Source of the DNA: Clostridia bacterium
GTDB lineage: Bacteria > Bacillota > Clostridia > Saccharofermentanales > Saccharofermentanaceae
Direction of reading: 5' to 3'
Assembly (NCBI GenBank): GCA_024403775.1
Contig: JAKSRE010000018.1
Coordinates: forward strand, 1 to 49,957
Length of the DNA: 49,957 nucleotides
Shown one piece after another: positions 7,005 to 14,669 of the stretch (positions are counted from its first letter, which is position 1; each line of letters begins with the position of its first letter). Under the pieces are notes generated by a model. It was not told the origin of the DNA. It saw only the letters and a list, made by a program, of their open reading frames with translations, and made no database searches. Made by a program: the position numbers and the translations under genes.

Positions 7005-7424
7005 ATGAATAGAAAGTTTTATGAGGTTCCAAAGCGCACATTACTAATTCTGGCCGGGATTATTTGGATGATAGCAGGCTTCAATGTTGTTCGTTTGGGA
7101 ATAATTTCTTATAAGCTGATTGAGATGAAGTGGTTCCTGCTAGTGCTCTCGGTGATTATCTTTATGCTTTTCGGGATGATGTTTTATAAAATGACACAAA
7201 AGCATAGCAAGCGAATTATGAACTATAAAGAAGAATATCGCCCAATCTGGAACTTCTTTGATATAAAGTCGTACATTATCATGGCTGTGATGATGGGAGG
7301 CGGAATAGGATTTAGAAATGCAGGTGTATTTCCTGATATTTTTGTAGCATTCTTCTACACAGGATTGGGATGCGCCTTGTTTTTGGCAGGGGTATGCTTC
7401 ATGATTATGTTTTTTAGAAAATAA
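7005..7424 (+). CDS. Four-helix membrane protein, hypothetical
   Basis: 139 residues with about four membrane segments: TLLILAGIIWMIAGFNVVRL, WFLLVLSVIIFMLFGMMFY, a weaker IIMAVMMGGGIGF, and IFVAFFYTGLGCALFLAGV. A cytoplasmic basic loop (KMTQKHSKRIMNYKEEYR) joins helices two and three. ATG 7005 has AGGAGAG 8-14 nt upstream. It stands alone between the direct repeat and the TCCACA repeat array. The layout resembles unannotated integral membrane proteins of Clostridia; no transport motif is seen. Confidence 0.65.
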   Translation: MNRKFYEVPKRTLLILAGIIWMIAGFNVVRLGIISYKLIEMKWFLLVLSVIIFMLFGMMFYKMTQKHSKRIMNYKEEYRPIWNFFDIKSYIIMAVMMGGGIGFRNAGVFPDIFVAFFYTGLGCALFLAGVCFMIMFFRK

Positions 7425-7464
7425 TATGATTATGGAGAAGAGGGGATCCACAACTTGAAGGTAG

Positions 7465-7717
7465 ACTCCACAAAAACAGGCTTAAAAGTCCACAATCTTG
7501 TGGAGCCTCTTTGTGGACTTTGGCATGAACTCCACAAAAAACGGCCTAAAACTCCACAATCTTGTGGAGGGGTTTTGTGGACTTTGGCATGAACTCCACA
7601 AAAACAGGTCTAAAAGTCCACAATCTTGTGGAGCCCCTTTGTGGACTTTGGCATGAACTCCACAAAAACAGGCTTAAAAGTCCACAATCTTGTGGAGCCC
7701 CTTTGTGGACTTTGGCA
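7465..7717 (+). repeat. TCCACA-type palindromic array, four 64-bp units
   Basis: Units begin at 7465, 7529, 7593 and 7657, exactly 64 bp apart and nearly identical. Each unit holds TCCACA, 16 nt, TCCACA, ATCT, TGTGGA, then a tail with a further GTGGA and GGCATGAA. Either TCCACA copy can pair with TGTGGA. One isolated further unit lies at 11762-11820. Frames across the array are open but low-complexity, so it is not protein-coding. Confidence 0.93.
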
Positions 7718-7765
7718 GGCAACAGCTATTGTGCCTGTAATCATCTGTAAAATATCATCAATAAC

Positions 7766-7800
7766 AAAAAGGCATGTGACCAATATCGGTAACATGCCTT
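7766..7800 (-). terminator. Terminator of the BlaI/M56 operon
   Basis: AAGGCATGT / ACATGCCTT, 9-bp stem with a 14-nt loop, followed on the minus strand by TTTTG. It ends the M56 gene transcript 9 nt after its stop. Confidence 0.82.
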
Positions 7801-7808
7801 AATTTTTA

Positions 7809-9593
7809 TCACCAGTTAGGACTCTCAAAAGAATCAAATGCATCGGTATTATTTAATTCAACACTTGTCTCTCCTATGCCATCAAATGTTATCTCTATCA
7901 GATTTGTCTCTGGATTATATACCTTAACAACCATACCTGGTGGGCAGATATCCTGAGGCTCAACATTAAAAGCCTCACTTACAAATTTTTCGCTCACAGT
8001 AAGAAGTTCAATCACTCCGTTATTATTACGGTATATGCAGACATCCTGAACTCCATCTCCACCATACTGACAGTTACATATCATCTCATTATTGCCATCA
8101 CCATCAATATCTTCGACATATACTATTGGATTAGGATTAAAGCCAAACCATCTGCCTAGTTCAATATGACCGTCTGTAGAGTAAATTGATATAGTGAAAT
8201 GAACTCCAGCTACATCGTCTACCTCACATTCCCAATCTGTAAAACCAAGAAGATTTGTCATCGCTTCATCTGAAGAGCGTGAAACAAAAACTAATCCAAC
8301 ATTTGGAGCGTCTGGTTCACTTTCGCTCGCGCCTAGGTTACTCTCATCTTTTATAACAGTTACAAAGAATACTTTAAGAAATGAAGCAGGATAAAGTTCC
8401 TGAATAACTCCATTATGCTCAATCTCAACTGTATCTCCTACTTCTGGCTCAGGAGAAGCCAACATGTTTATCGTAGGAATATTAAAGCAGTCACTTGAAC
8501 TTAATTCCCATGAACCTTCAGAAGGAGTAACAAGCATATAGCCATCACCAACTTCAGTTATTGTAGCGTTCATTATGAATCTTTCCTGTTGTTCCGCGCC
8601 ACCAACACTTGTGATACTGCTCTCTTCAGTTATGGTTACATCGGAGGCTGTATTAGAAGTATTATTCTCGCTCTTTGGATTAGTGATGAAACAGATTCCC
8701 ACTACAATACAAGAAACTATAGCGATAACGATCACCCAGAAAGCAGGCTTTTTATAGTTCATGATACCTTTAATTCTGCTTTTTACTCCTGTCTCGCCGA
8801 AGGCAACAGGGCAGGCTGTGATTGCTCTTTGTTTTATACTACAGTTAAGAAGGGCGAAGGAATAATTCTTGCGGGCATCAGAATCAAGCTCTGAGATAAC
8901 TTTCTCATCGCAGGCAGATTCGATGTCTCTGCAAAGAAAAATATATGAGATCCATATGATTGGATTAAACCAATAAATAGATAAAATAAGAAAACCGAGT
9001 GGCTTCCAGAGATAGTCCTTGCGCTTAATATGTGCCTTCTCATGGGCAATGACGAATTCCAAATCCTGACTATTCAGAGTATATGGAATATAAATCATCG
9101 GCTTAAATATACCAAGTACAAAAGGAGAAGCGATTCTGTCACTCTGCTTAACTCCATCCACATAAAGAGTCGATGTATTAAGTTTATGTCTTAAAACAAG
9201 ATAGCTGATTACTGAATATGAGAGCATCAGTACTAATCCAATAAGCCAGATGAATCCTGATATATACATAATAACAGCAGTTTTGGTTACAGAATCACCC
9301 ATATTAGTTGCAAGAGAGTTATTTATATATTCATTTACCACTGTACTAGAGGTATTAATCTTAGGATTAAGCTCATAGATAATATTAGAAGGGATGACCT
9401 CCTTCTTAGGAATGAGGCTGATACTGCTCTCAAGAGAGAATGGAAGTATAAGTCTGATTCCAACTAATGCCCACAAAAGGCAGTTAATCCACTTTGGTGC
9501 CTTCTTAAAAATAAGTCTGAAAATCAATACAGCCGCAATAAGGATGCTGGCATTTATACTTAAGTTTAATAGCTTAAGAAAAAGTATATCCAT
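7809..9593 (-). CDS. M56-family (BlaR1/MecR1-like) membrane metallopeptidase
   Basis: 594 residues. An N-terminal membrane domain with several helices (first at residues 2-25) contains the zinc motif HEKAH at 184-188 in VIAHEKAHIKRKDYLWKP, with the third ligand region ESACDEKVI about 40 residues on, as in BlaR1/MecR1. A further helix (AFWVIVIAIVSCIVVGICFI, about 280-300) leads to a large extracytoplasmic part with no penicillin-binding sensor; it carries a strand-rich domain and a VEDIDGDGNNEMICN calcium-loop-like segment. The gene follows blaI-like 9605-9955 with AGGAGGCGAC before its ATG. It presumably cleaves or triggers loss of the BlaI repressor; the ligand is unknown. Confidence 0.88.
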   Translation of the reverse strand: MDILFLKLLNLSINASILIAAVLIFRLIFKKAPKWINCLLWALVGIRLILPFSLESSISLIPKKEVIPSNIIYELNPKINTSSTVVNEYINNSLATNMGDSVTKTAVIMYISGFIWLIGLVLMLSYSVISYLVLRHKLNTSTLYVDGVKQSDRIASPFVLGIFKPMIYIPYTLNSQDLEFVIAHEKAHIKRKDYLWKPLGFLILSIYWFNPIIWISYIFLCRDIESACDEKVISELDSDARKNYSFALLNCSIKQRAITACPVAFGETGVKSRIKGIMNYKKPAFWVIVIAIVSCIVVGICFITNPKSENNTSNTASDVTITEESSITSVGGAEQQERFIMNATITEVGDGYMLVTPSEGSWELSSSDCFNIPTINMLASPEPEVGDTVEIEHNGVIQELYPASFLKVFFVTVIKDESNLGASESEPDAPNVGLVFVSRSSDEAMTNLLGFTDWECEVDDVAGVHFTISIYSTDGHIELGRWFGFNPNPIVYVEDIDGDGNNEMICNCQYGGDGVQDVCIYRNNNGVIELLTVSEKFVSEAFNVEPQDICPPGMVVKVYNPETNLIEITFDGIGETSVELNNTDAFDSFESPNW

Positions 9594-9604
9594 AAGTCGC
9601 CTCC

Positions 9605-9955
9605 TTATTTCTCAATGATTCTCTTAATCTCTTCGATATCCTTATCAGAGAGATTCTGTCTCTTGGCGAAAGCCGCAATAAACGCAGGAAGAGACCCCTC
9701 AAAAGTCTTATCCATCATCTCATCAATCTCAGAGACCTGAACGTCCTGCTTAGTTACCAGTGAAGAGATAATGCTGTTCTCATTCTTAAGAACACCTCTC
9801 TCAGTCAGTCTCTTGATAACGGTATATGTTGTCGTTCTGCTCCAGCCAAGCTGCTCCTTGCATAATAAAGCCAGCTTTGAGCTTGCAATAGGTTCATTAT
9901 CCCAGAGCACCAGGCAAAATCTATATTCACTCTCGAAAATCTTAGGTACATCCAT
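9605..9955 (-). CDS. BlaI/MecI/CopY-family transcriptional repressor
   Basis: 116 residues, winged helix. Seen: ESEYRFCLVLWDNEPIASSK, then a helix pair ending in GWSRTTTYTVIKRLTERGVL (recognition helix TTTYTVIKRL) and the dimerisation tail FAKRQNLSDKDIEEIKRIIE. Start ATG 9955 is chosen because GGAGGAT lies 6 nt upstream; the in-frame ATG at 9970 would overlap that site. It is first in an operon with the M56 peptidase 11 bp downstream, the standard sensor-repressor pairing. Two dyads in its promoter are the expected operators. Confidence 0.9.
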   Translation of the reverse strand: MDVPKIFESEYRFCLVLWDNEPIASSKLALLCKEQLGWSRTTTYTVIKRLTERGVLKNENSIISSLVTKQDVQVSEIDEMMDKTFEGSLPAFIAAFAKRQNLSDKDIEEIKRIIEK

Positions 9956-9970
9956 ATTCTTATCCTCCAT

Positions 9971-10022
9971 TGTCTAATCTGTTAGACAAATTAAGTCTAA
10001 TGCATTAGACAGATTTTGTCAA
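9971..10022 (-). promoter_or_regulatory. BlaI-type promoter/operator with two dyads
   Basis: On the minus strand TTGACA (10022-10017), 17 bp, TAGACT (9999-9994). Operator 1 is the perfect palindrome GTCTAATGCATTAGAC (9995-10010), covering the -10 and spacer. Operator 2 is TGTCTAA/TTAGACA (9971-9988), just before the ribosome site. Both arms share the word GTCTAA, so one dimeric repressor should bind both, giving autoregulation of the BlaI/M56 operon. Confidence 0.85.
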
Positions 10023-10082
10023 CTTCGAAATTGATATGAATGTAAATTGAGCAGACTGCCTCAACAAGAGGAGTACTTGAAC

Positions 10083-11135
10083 TTAGAACTCAATAACATA
10101 TTGTTCCTTCAAATCATTAAGCATATTGTGCTTCAATTCTTTCTCACTTTGTAATCTGCCAACAACGATTCCTGGAGCTATTCCAAGTTTATTTGCAAAT
10201 GATTCTATGCTCTCACTTGAATAATCATGGGTATCAATAAAATCTTTAATCTCATATTCAGGAATTAGATAATCCTGTGCCCATTTGTCAGCCTGTAATT
10301 CATCATTTTCGGTTGTACCATCAGGCTTTCCCAGATGCCCAAGTACAATATGTGCTAATTCATGAAACAGACTAAACCAGAACTTATCAGCATCTTTATC
10401 TCTTGTAGTAAGACCTAGTACTATTTTATTTCCTTCATAGAAGGAAGCTCCCTGAAGGAAAGAACCCTTTAAGTGTGGAAGTAATACCAGAGCAACGCCA
10501 CAATCAGATAGTAAAGCCTTTAGAGATGGGCAAAACACATCAGGACTTTGTGTTGTCATTCTTCTAATACTTACTATGTTATTAGTTAATGCATTTATAT
10601 CAATTGACTTAGTTGCTATCTCTCTTGATTTGATCCTTGCTTCCTGGGCCCATGCGAGTAGAGCCAGATCACTTTTTTGTGTAAGGGCTAGCCTTCTACA
10701 TGCAATTCTTGATATTGAATTATTATTTATTGAAGCTAAAGTTACTACTTCAAAATAACGTCGTAAATGAGCAATTTTCTCCTTACTGTCTTTTGTTTTT
10801 GGAACCCATTCGAATGTAGCCATCTCACTATAAGGTAATATTTTTGCTATTTCCTCATCTTCGTCTAATGAGTTCTCAGCTTCTACTCTCGCCAGTTTCT
10901 CTCTATAAATAGCCTCTAATCTTGTCCAAAAGCCTGCTTCAATTCCTAGAACGATTTCTAATCTTAATGCAACATCTGGTGTAAGCTGAACATCTCCATT
11001 AATTAGTCTGCTGATATGCTTCTCAGACATATTCATTCTAAAGGCAAACTCCTTCTGACTCATGCCTCTATCAATCAACTGTTCCTTTATTGTTGCTCCA
11101 GGTGGAGTTGCAATATATGTGCGACTTCTGGTCAT
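10083..11135 (-). CDS. XRE/HigA-like HTH fused to ImmA/IrrE-type (M78) metallopeptidase
   Basis: 350 residues. Residues 10-70 are a HigA-type helix-turn-helix (PGATIKEQLIDRGMSQKEFA, MSEKHISRLINGD). A helical linker leads to an M78 domain with HELAH at 258-262 (FHELAHIVLGHLGKP) and the third-ligand segment ELQADKWAQDYLIP. Such proteins repress genes and are thought to be relieved by self- or trans-proteolysis. GGAGGT precedes ATG 11135 by about 7 nt; the ATG 15 bases upstream has no site. No toxin gene is adjacent, so it is an orphan regulator or a stress sensor. Two operators in its promoter point to autoregulation. Confidence 0.88.
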   Translation of the reverse strand: MTRSRTYIATPPGATIKEQLIDRGMSQKEFAFRMNMSEKHISRLINGDVQLTPDVALRLEIVLGIEAGFWTRLEAIYREKLARVEAENSLDEDEEIAKILPYSEMATFEWVPKTKDSKEKIAHLRRYFEVVTLASINNNSISRIACRRLALTQKSDLALLAWAQEARIKSREIATKSIDINALTNNIVSIRRMTTQSPDVFCPSLKALLSDCGVALVLLPHLKGSFLQGASFYEGNKIVLGLTTRDKDADKFWFSLFHELAHIVLGHLGKPDGTTENDELQADKWAQDYLIPEYEIKDFIDTHDYSSESIESFANKLGIAPGIVVGRLQSEKELKHNMLNDLKEQYVIEF

Positions 11136-11167
11136 AACCTTAACCTCCAAGACTTGTTAGTGATATT

Positions 11168-11248
11168 TAAATTTACCTATGAGGTTAATTTATATTAACA
11201 CGCTCCAGGATAATCTACAACTACTAATTTACCTATGAGGTAAATTTA
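11168..11248 (-). promoter_or_regulatory. Promoter with twin operators for the XRE-ImmA regulator
   Basis: AATTTACC-5-GGTAAATT is perfect at 11226-11246, and AATTTACC-5-GGTTAATT is a near copy at 11170-11190. Between them on the minus strand are TTGTAG and, 17 bp later, TAATAT. One operator therefore lies just upstream of -35 and the other just downstream of -10, a looping or roadblock arrangement. Confidence 0.75.
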
Positions 11249-11310
11249 CAAGTGTGGTTTTTCTCAAGAAACTTGAAGAGTGAAGAAGATTCATTAGTTT
11301 ATGTGGTCTG

Positions 11311-11417
11311 CCAATCAAAATCGTGATTTCTGCCAATCAGTGATTGGAACATTTGGCTTCAAACCTTCATATTCCAATCGAAAACGTGATTTCTGCCAAT
11401 CAGTGATTGGAACATTT
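11311..11417 (+). repeat. CCAATC-type palindromic units (two)
   Basis: CCAATC at 11311 and 11333 (16 nt apart, end to start), then AGT and GATTGG (11342-11347). A second unit has CCAATC at 11374 and 11396 with the same 16-nt gap. The tails read AACATTTGGC. A third unit occurs at 11712-11749 after the GTCACC array. Confidence 0.85.
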
Positions 11418-11434
11418 GGCCATCAACCCTGTAT

Positions 11435-11686
11435 GTCACCAGATTCAAACGTTTCTGTCACCTCGGCGGTGACACATCGCCCCGAATATCTTCGTGCGTC
11501 ACCAGATTCAAGCGTTTCTGTCACCTCGGCGGTGACACATCGCCCCGAATATCTTCGTGCGTCACCAGATTCAAGCGTTTCTGTCACCTCGGCGGTGACA
11601 CATTACCCTAAATATCTTCACATGTCACCAGATTCAAGCGTTTCTGTCACCTTGGCGGTGACACATCACCCCGAATATCTTTGGTC
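11435..11686 (+). repeat. GTCACC-type palindromic array, four 63-bp units
   Basis: Units start at 11435, 11498, 11561 and 11624, 63 bp apart. Each has GTCACC, 16 nt, GTCACC, TCGGC, GGTGAC and a 24-nt tail. The same family in opposite orientation forms the array at 34173-34590. 63 is a multiple of three, so long open frames with a 21-residue repeat arise on either strand; these are taken as accidental. Confidence 0.93.
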
Positions 11687-11708
11687 CTTCACGGCTTCAA
11701 ACCTTCAT

Positions 11709-11835
11709 ATTCCAATCAAAATCGCCATTTCTGCCAATCAATGATTGGAACATTTGACATAAACTCCACAAAAACAGGCTTAAAAGTCCACAATCTTGTG
11801 GAGCCCCTTTGTGGACTTTGTGGCATAAACGCACT
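11709..11835 (+). repeat. Mixed CCAATC and TCCACA palindromic units
   Basis: One CCAATC unit (CCAATC at 11712, again 16 nt later, AAT, GATTGG) runs directly into one TCCACA unit (from 11762) that matches those at 7465-7717. The head-to-tail junction of unlike families shows that units are interchangeable modules in one orientation. Confidence 0.85.
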
Positions 11836-11842
11836 TAAACTA

Positions 11843-11876
11843 AAACACCCCCAAAGTCTGTTCAACTTTAGGGGCA
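11843..11876 (-). terminator. Terminator downstream of the TIR gene
   Basis: CCCC(C)AAAG ... CTTTAGGGG hairpin. On the minus strand it reads GCCCCTAAAG ... CTTTGGGGGTGTTTTAG, with a short T-run. It lies 135 nt past the TIR stop. Confidence 0.6.
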
Positions 11877-11880
11877 TCTC

Positions 11881-11940
11881 ATAATCTACAAATCAATAAT
11901 CAACAATTCAATAATCTACAATTCAATAATCCGTATCTCA
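11881..11940. repeat. Four 15-bp tandem repeats
   Basis: Consensus ATAATCTACAATTCA repeated four times with 1-5 changes per copy, exactly filling 11881-11940. It is AT-rich and lies between the terminator and the TIR gene. No coding or hairpin role is evident. Confidence 0.75.
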
Positions 11941-12010
11941 AAACATAAGCACTATAAACCTGTTCCAGCGTCAACCAGAATATTGCTCATTTATTCATTC
12001 AAAACATCAG

Positions 12011-13426
12011 TTAGTTACTACTACGATATGAGACTTTTATTACAGCTGATTCTTCTTCATTATTACCTGCGAATATAACCGCATAATATTCGCCAGCAGG
12101 AATCTCACCGCCCAAATCTGTTTTGGAGAGAATCAAATCGTACCAGTTTACTCCTTCTTCAGAATCAGGATAGATATCACTGAATTCAGCTACGAGTCTT
12201 TCATCTTTTCCTTCTTCTTCATAATACCATTTAACATGAAATGGTTCTCTATATTCGACTAATACAGGAAATATTATGTATATCGAAGGAGTATCAGTAA
12301 AGACACCTTCCGTAAAATCATCAGTATTTACATCATAGAATGTTGGTGTGCCCGAATTATTATAAAAATCCATGTCATTCTTTAATATTACATTGCCACC
12401 TACAGAAAGACCATATGAGGAATAAATACCCTGTGTCGCACTTGTATTAGAAGACACTGATTCGTCCGCGTCCTGACGCTCATCCTCGTCCTGATCCACA
12501 TCAACATCCTGTTCAATTCTGGTATCCTTTGAAGAATTAGTCTTTTTGTCATTATCCTTATCATTTGAGAATAAAATAATACCAACAATAACCAGTGTAA
12601 TCACCAGAACAGAAGCGGCGGTAATAATCCACATAAGATTTCTTTTCTTAGTTTTAAATCTTCTATCAGGAACCCTGACAGCATTTATTTCAGGCTCAGG
12701 TTCAGCGATTGTCTCTTCCACGCTTGAGAGCGGCTCCTCAGCAACTTCACCAACCTTAGAAGCCTCAGCAAAACTCTCATAATACTTCTCATTCAGATCT
12801 TTACTTGAGAGCGGCTCCTCAGCAAGTTCAGCAATTTCAGTAATTTCAGCAATTTCACCAACCTTAGAAGTCTCAGCAAAACTCTCATAATACTTCTCAT
12901 TCAGATCTTTACTTGAGAGCGGCTCCTCAACAACCTCAACCACATCAGCAACATCAACAACCTCAGCACCCTCAGCAATCCCAGCAACCTCATCACCCTT
13001 ACATAAGCCTAAATCTTTACTTATATATAGCTTATTAAAGAAGTCATTTTTGGCCTCATAATTATAGGCAAGGATCGCCTGTGTACGGCCAAATCTCATC
13101 TCCATTCCTGAAGACAGGCTTACAGGTTCGAGATATACAAGAAGAATGTTCTCAACATGGTCTCTTGCATAATTCATCTCATCTTTACAGTTGGAAGAAT
13201 TAAGATAATTTTCGCTTAGAAAAGCAATAAAATAACTGCATTTATTTATCTTAGAAGCAATATAGTCATCCCAGTCAGTGCCAGGCTCGATACCTTCGTC
13301 ATACCACACACGATACCCATCACACTGCATCTGACTTACCATCTGAAGAATGATATCTGTATCCTTGTGTGAATAGCTTACGAAAATATAAGGTTTATCA
13401 CCATTATATGCTTTGACCAGACCCAT
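12011..13426 (-). CDS. Membrane-anchored TIR-domain protein with extracytoplasmic domain
   Basis: 471 residues. Residues ~11-135 are a TIR domain: YIFVSYSHKDTD (strand A), GYRVWYDEGIEPGTDW (BB loop), YFIAFLSENYLNSSNCKDEM with the CxxE arrangement (Cys80, Glu83) where NAD-cleaving TIRs place the catalytic Glu. Residues 140-250 are an acidic linker with near-exact repeats (EEPLSSKDLNEKYYESFAE at ~167 and ~203, then EEPLSS). One membrane helix spans ~264-286 (MWIITAASVLVITLVIVGII), followed by an acidic spacer and a strand-rich outer domain of about 130 residues. TIR inside and sensor outside suggests transmembrane signalling; an NADase defence role is possible but unproven. AGGGGG precedes ATG 13426. 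Confidence 0.85.
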   Translation of the reverse strand: MGLVKAYNGDKPYIFVSYSHKDTDIILQMVSQMQCDGYRVWYDEGIEPGTDWDDYIASKINKCSYFIAFLSENYLNSSNCKDEMNYARDHVENILLVYLEPVSLSSGMEMRFGRTQAILAYNYEAKNDFFNKLYISKDLGLCKGDEVAGIAEGAEVVDVADVVEVVEEPLSSKDLNEKYYESFAETSKVGEIAEITEIAELAEEPLSSKDLNEKYYESFAEASKVGEVAEEPLSSVEETIAEPEPEINAVRVPDRRFKTKKRNLMWIITAASVLVITLVIVGIILFSNDKDNDKKTNSSKDTRIEQDVDVDQDEDERQDADESVSSNTSATQGIYSSYGLSVGGNVILKNDMDFYNNSGTPTFYDVNTDDFTEGVFTDTPSIYIIFPVLVEYREPFHVKWYYEEEGKDERLVAEFSDIYPDSEEGVNWYDLILSKTDLGGEIPAGEYYAVIFAGNNEEESAVIKVSYRSSN

Positions 13427-13548
13427 AGTATCCCCCTATAAAAAAATCCCAAACACAAGAATATTCTAACCTAAGATAGTAAATTTTCATAGTAAATGGC
13501 CATCTCAAAAAATCAGACGGCCACAATAATCTTAATTAATATTTTTAA

Positions 13549-13608
13549 TTATTTAATCAGTTCATTACGACGCGTAGCTACAAAGCAACCAAATTTTTGT
13601 GTATCCAT
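13549..13608 (-). pseudogene. N-terminal scrap of an XRE-type HTH gene
   Basis: Minus-strand ATG 13608 gives MDTQKFGCFVATRRNELIK then a stop. The sequence is the usual opening of XRE regulators (FGxFIAxRRxELGxTQ) cut before the recognition helix. The 340-bp gap 13427-13764 otherwise holds only AT-rich sequence and the promoter of the flavodoxin-like gene. Too short for certainty. Confidence 0.35.
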
Positions 13609-13764
13609 ATTTGTCACTTTCGACTCCCATCTTAGCTTTGGCATAACCTATTAACAACCGACGTATCGTTTACTTATAGTATCTTGTCTTTTTAGATAAA
13701 CAATATTATCGTAAACTATATATTACAACAAGTTTTTGAAGAATTAAGAAGGAGCACTTAATCT

Positions 13765-14331
13765 ATGAAAATCGTAATTTTATGGTCAAGCCCAAATGAA
13801 GATGGTCTTACAGCAACTGCCAAGAATTCAATTATGAAGGGCTTAACCAAAGGCGGTAACACTGTTACAGAGATTCATCTAAACAAAAAGAAGATAAATC
13901 ACTGCGTTGCTTGCGGCGACGGCTGGGGTACATGTAATAAGACAGGCGAATGTGCGCTAAAGGATGATTTTGCAGATATTTATAGTGAACTTACATCAGC
14001 TGACGGCATCGTTATGATCTCGGCTGTTTACTGGTCAGGCATGACAGAATGCTTCAAGGCTTTCGTAGACAGGCTCAGAAGATGCGAGGCAACTCATAAT
14101 CATTATCTGGCAGAGAAGCGCTGCATGCTCGTTGCCTGCGCAGGTGGAACAGGCCGCGGCACAATAGAGTGCCTTAAGGATATGGAGCTTGCCCTAACAC
14201 ATATGGGAATGCGAGCTTATGACAGAATCCCTGTAGTGAGATTCAATAAAGACTATATTTTGCCAGCACTCGAGAAGGCGGGCGAAGTATATACAGATGC
14301 GCTCGAAAATGGGTTCAACATGTATTATTAA
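13765..14331 (+). CDS. Flavodoxin-fold NAD(P)H-dependent FMN reductase / iron-sulfur flavoprotein-like
   Basis: 188 residues with the family hallmarks: MKIVILWSSPNEDGLTATA (phosphate-binding loop for FMN), then HCVACGDGWGTCNKTGECALKDD, the Cys-rich insertion of iron-sulfur flavoproteins and related reductases, the ADGIVMISAVYWSGMTECFK strand-loop, and ACAGGTGRGTIECL near the second FMN contact. It is expected to be a cytoplasmic electron carrier or quinone/disulfide reductase. AAGGAG lies 9 nt before ATG 13765, and a strong hairpin follows at 14362, so it is monocistronic. GC and codon use are richer than in the island that begins just downstream, so it looks resident. Confidence 0.88.
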   Translation: MKIVILWSSPNEDGLTATAKNSIMKGLTKGGNTVTEIHLNKKKINHCVACGDGWGTCNKTGECALKDDFADIYSELTSADGIVMISAVYWSGMTECFKAFVDRLRRCEATHNHYLAEKRCMLVACAGGTGRGTIECLKDMELALTHMGMRAYDRIPVVRFNKDYILPALEKAGEVYTDALENGFNMYY

Positions 14332-14361
14332 TCTTCGTGTTGATTAAGCATTAATCATAAA

Positions 14362-14386
14362 GGGCACATCACTTTGTGATGTGCCC
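14362..14386. terminator. Strong hairpin between convergent ends
   Basis: GGGCACATCAC / GTGATGTGCCC, perfect 11-bp stem, 3-nt loop. No T-run on either side longer than two, so it is a hairpin barrier rather than a textbook intrinsic terminator. It lies 31 nt after the flavodoxin-like gene. Confidence 0.65.
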
Positions 14387-14394
14387 CAATAATC

Positions 14395-14621
14395 TTACTT
14401 ATTATCTGATCTCTTAATGTACGCTAATAACATAAACAGAGGAATCGTTGACATAGCCATGCTTATGCTTAATGGATTTAAAAGCAACAGGGATGGCAAT
14501 GGAGATGCCAGATATTTATCGTACTGCTTGTTATATGATGCTTTGCTGTTTATAATAAACAAAATTAAACCGAACGTGGAATAGCGCGCTAAAATATGTT
14601 TGAAATAGTAGAATATGTCCC
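14395..14621 (-). pseudogene. 3' remnant of a multi-pass membrane protein gene
   Basis: Open for about 75 codons on the minus strand from a stop near 14622 to TAA at 14395-14397, with no start codon context. It includes hydrophobic stretches (YSTFGLILFIINS; PSLLLLNPLSISMAMSTIPL; FMLLAYIKRSDNK) that read as the last helices of a transporter or channel-like protein. The 5' part was probably lost when the island to the right was inserted. Confidence 0.4.
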
Positions 14622-14669
14622 ATTAATGTCGCAGGTTTTTTATATAATTGATATGACTAACACTAATAA

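Noticed and set aside
7465..7717. CRISPR array
   Set aside because: The whole 64-bp unit repeats with no variable spacers; the same holds for the 63-bp arrays. No cas genes other than the distant cas2 fragment.
7562..7750. Open frame across the TCCACA repeat array as a protein gene
   Set aside because: It is built from the 64-bp hairpin unit, has no ribosome site and opens and closes with the array.
11435..11686. Integron attC array
   Set aside because: Units of 63 bp are in the right size range, but there are no cassette genes between them, no integrase and no attC core (GTTRRRY) at matching places.
11301..11744. Repetitive 147-residue protein with a 21-residue repeat
   Set aside because: The 63-bp unit is a multiple of three, so frames stay open by arithmetic; the inverted array at 34 kb opens a frame in the same way. 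Hairpin geometry, not codons, is what is conserved.
13427..13764. Riboswitch upstream of the flavodoxin-like gene
   Set aside because: Conserved cores of FMN, c-di-GMP or other classes were not found; part of the region is better read as an XRE scrap on the minus strand.
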